Below, piece after piece: positions 62,621 to 64,000 of a stretch of 64,000 bases of DNA; the stretch's first letter is position 1; each line of letters opens with the position of its first letter. The notes below the pieces were generated by a model that saw nothing but the letters and a program-made list of their open reading frames with translations, did no database searches and was not told where the DNA came from. This stretch comes from UBA8437 sp964646205 (GTDB lineage: Bacteria; Planctomycetota; Planctomycetia; Planctomycetales; Planctomycetaceae). The stretch covers positions 1 to 64,000 of the forward strand of contig CAZYAZ010000013.1 in the NCBI GenBank assembly GCA_964646205.1, given 5' to 3'. The translations under genes were made by a program, and so were the position numbers.

Positions 62621-62791
62621 GAGAGGTGATGCCTGGCGTCAGGTGTGATGGGTGTCGAAGCGAGGGGGGGAGAGGGGAGTGCGACCGCGCGGCGCCATTG
62701 TGGAGCAGGCATCACCGGGCGACAAGGGTTGAGGGTTCTTCTATACTGGCCGCTGGCCCGCAGCCCGCTAGTGTCTTTTTTCAGCGACTTC

Positions 62792-64000
62792 ATGAGCGAA
62801 TCAGACAATCCTTCTGAACCAGTCGCGAGCGGGGTGTCGACTGGGGATCCTGATTCCGGGCCTGGACAGGGATTGTTGTCGGGGGTGCTGGCGAGGTTTC
62901 CCGAGTCCTGTCGTCGTCCTCTGCTTTTCGATGCCGCCTACAACGTTGGCAGTGGCGCGTTCTACTGCCTGACGATGTTGACGGGTGTCATTCTCGAAAC
63001 AATTCTCGATGGCAGAGCCATCCACCTGGCAGTCTTCTGGGCCGCCGCACATGGCAGCAGTATTCTCAGCCCGCTGGTCGGCTTTGCCGCTCGCAAGGTT
63101 TCGATGAAGCAGTTGGTGGTGGTGCCAAACATCATCGCGGTGGCGTTGCTGCTTGGTGCCGGCATGTATCGCGGTGATGCCACGTGGTGCACGATGGTGC
63201 TCTCGGCCGCGTTCGTGATGCGGGTTTTTCCGCGAACCGGCGAAATGAACATGTACCAGGTGTTGTATCCGACGACACACCGTGGGGCCGCTGTGGGGGT
63301 CCTCAAGTCGATCATGGGGGTGTCGGCCCTGCTGGTCACCGTGGCGGGCTACCTGTGGTTCAAGTACGACGAGTCGTATTACTGGGTGCTGTTTGTGGTC
63401 ATCGCCGGGATGCTGCTGGCGTCGGCCTTGTTTTACGGGGCGATACCGATCCGTCGCCAGGACGAGTTGTTCAGTGACAGCGAGCAATCTTCCTGGGCGG
63501 CATTGATCGAGGGATTGCAGATCTTTTTGACAGACCGTCGTTTCCTGCTTTTCCAGGTGGGCTTCGCCCTGGCCGGTACGGCCAATCACATGGTCTTCTG
63601 GATGCTACCGAACCTGTGTCATGACTACCTGGGGATGACGGCGAATCGAACCCGTTTGATCGCGGCGGTGATTCCGGCGTTGTTGGTGACCTGTTCGGCC
63701 CCCTTCTGGGGCCGTTACCTGGATCGCACAAACCCGATGCTGGGCCGGGCCACCTTCAACGTGATCCAGGCGGCAGGATTCACCCTGGTCGCCTTTGGCG
63801 GTGCTGGTGGAGTGGACTGGCTGGTGGTGCTGGGTATCGTGATTCACGGTGTCAGTGCCGGTGGCAGTGCGGTCAACTGGTTGACCGGCAGCCTGCATTT
63901 TGCCGGCAGCGATCGCGTTTCGTTGTACAACGCGGTCCACGTTGGCTTGACCGGTGTCCGTGGCCTGCTTGCACCGTTGGTGGGTTTTGGTCTTTACGCG
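62792..64000 (+). CDS. MFS-like transporter, 3' end cut by window
   Basis: 403 codons from ATG 62792 to the window end, with about ten membrane helices seen. A Ser/Pro/Gly-rich cytosolic head (residues 1-35) is followed by FDAAYNVGSGAFYCLTMLTG; a charged central loop (RRQDELFSDSEQSSW) splits the two halves, as in MFS proteins. GRYLDRTNPMLGRATFN in the second half resembles the MFS A-type loop. Substrate unknown. Divergent from DUF1569; a TATACT box near 62741 could be its -10, without a good -35. Confidence 0.78.
   Translation, partial: MSESDNPSEPVASGVSTGDPDSGPGQGLLSGVLARFPESCRRPLLFDAAYNVGSGAFYCLTMLTGVILETILDGRAIHLAVFWAAAHGSSILSPLVGFAARKVSMKQLVVVPNIIAVALLLGAGMYRGDATWCTMVLSAAFVMRVFPRTGEMNMYQVLYPTTHRGAAVGVLKSIMGVSALLVTVAGYLWFKYDESYYWVLFVVIAGMLLASALFYGAIPIRRQDELFSDSEQSSWAALIEGLQIFLTDRRFLLFQVGFALAGTANHMVFWMLPNLCHDYLGMTANRTRLIAAVIPALLVTCSAPFWGRYLDRTNPMLGRATFNVIQAAGFTLVAFGGAGGVDWLVVLGIVIHGVSAGGSAVNWLTGSLHFAGSDRVSLYNAVHVGLTGVRGLLAPLVGFGLYA

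Overview
The window is a 64 kb piece of a high-GC bacterial chromosome, very probably from a planctomycete (PVC superphylum). The evidence is the pair of DUF1549/DUF1553 proteins with a CxxCH motif beside a Tat-exported DUF1501 protein, a copy of the small basic PVC signature protein, an ECF sigma factor followed by an anti-sigma-like protein, two sulfatases, and Gram-negative LPS heptose genes. Two runs of exactly 100 N (32631-32730 and 51476-51575) mark scaffold joins of unknown length, so this is likely a draft or metagenome assembly. I see no tRNA, rRNA, CRISPR array, transposase or phage gene; the content is mostly core metabolism with some lineage-specific modules.

Layout. 1-9088 is a long minus-strand run: DUF309, LON-domain protein, folE, a membrane protein, a zinc-ribbon membrane protein, a fused FAD/Fe-S oxidoreductase, moaD, moaE, moaA and a truncated cysteine-desulfurase-like gene. 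9252-10646 holds nth and dcd. 10661-17386 (minus) holds a 1243-residue membrane protein with a TPR-like region, serS, an FHA protein and an SDR. 17690-23617 (plus) is the planctomycete module: exported DUF1549/DUF1553, DUF1501, ECF sigma factor, then a second DUF1549/DUF1553 protein carrying an anti-sigma-like N-terminus. 23658-27903 (minus) has ligA, a small membrane protein, an SDR and a GDP-mannose dehydratase. 28111-34736 has a GT-C-like membrane protein, folP, gpsA, an outer-membrane-like gene broken by a gap, a GlmU uridyltransferase domain and prs.

34733-43592 contains a GH3-family protein, the PVC small basic protein, a sodium/solute symporter with a small partner, nrdR, the LPS core genes hldE, waaF and a WaaP-like kinase, and plsY. 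43567-55482 contains an acetyltransferase, a secreted sulfatase, glpK, an HD phosphohydrolase, a small DNA-binding-like protein, an OmpA-type lipoprotein, an acidic repeat protein with an excisionase-like HTH and a membrane anchor, and a sulfatase / small membrane protein / symporter operon. 55591-60827 is the most unusual part: a stand-alone lipoyl H-protein, an 8-Cys ferredoxin protein, a squalene-hopene-cyclase-family enzyme with an intact DxDD motif, and a DUF116-polyprenyl synthetase fusion, all on one strand and tightly spaced. 60874-64000 closes with a second DUF309 protein, SufE, a DUF1569 protein and the start of an MFS transporter.

Two systems look most worth following. One is the lipoyl/ferredoxin/terpene-cyclase/DUF116-prenyl-synthase cassette, which suggests a redox-linked isoprenoid pathway. 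The other is the ECF sigma factor next to an anti-sigma-DUF1549 fusion, which suggests that a paralogue of an exported haem-type protein serves as the periplasmic sensor for its own locus.
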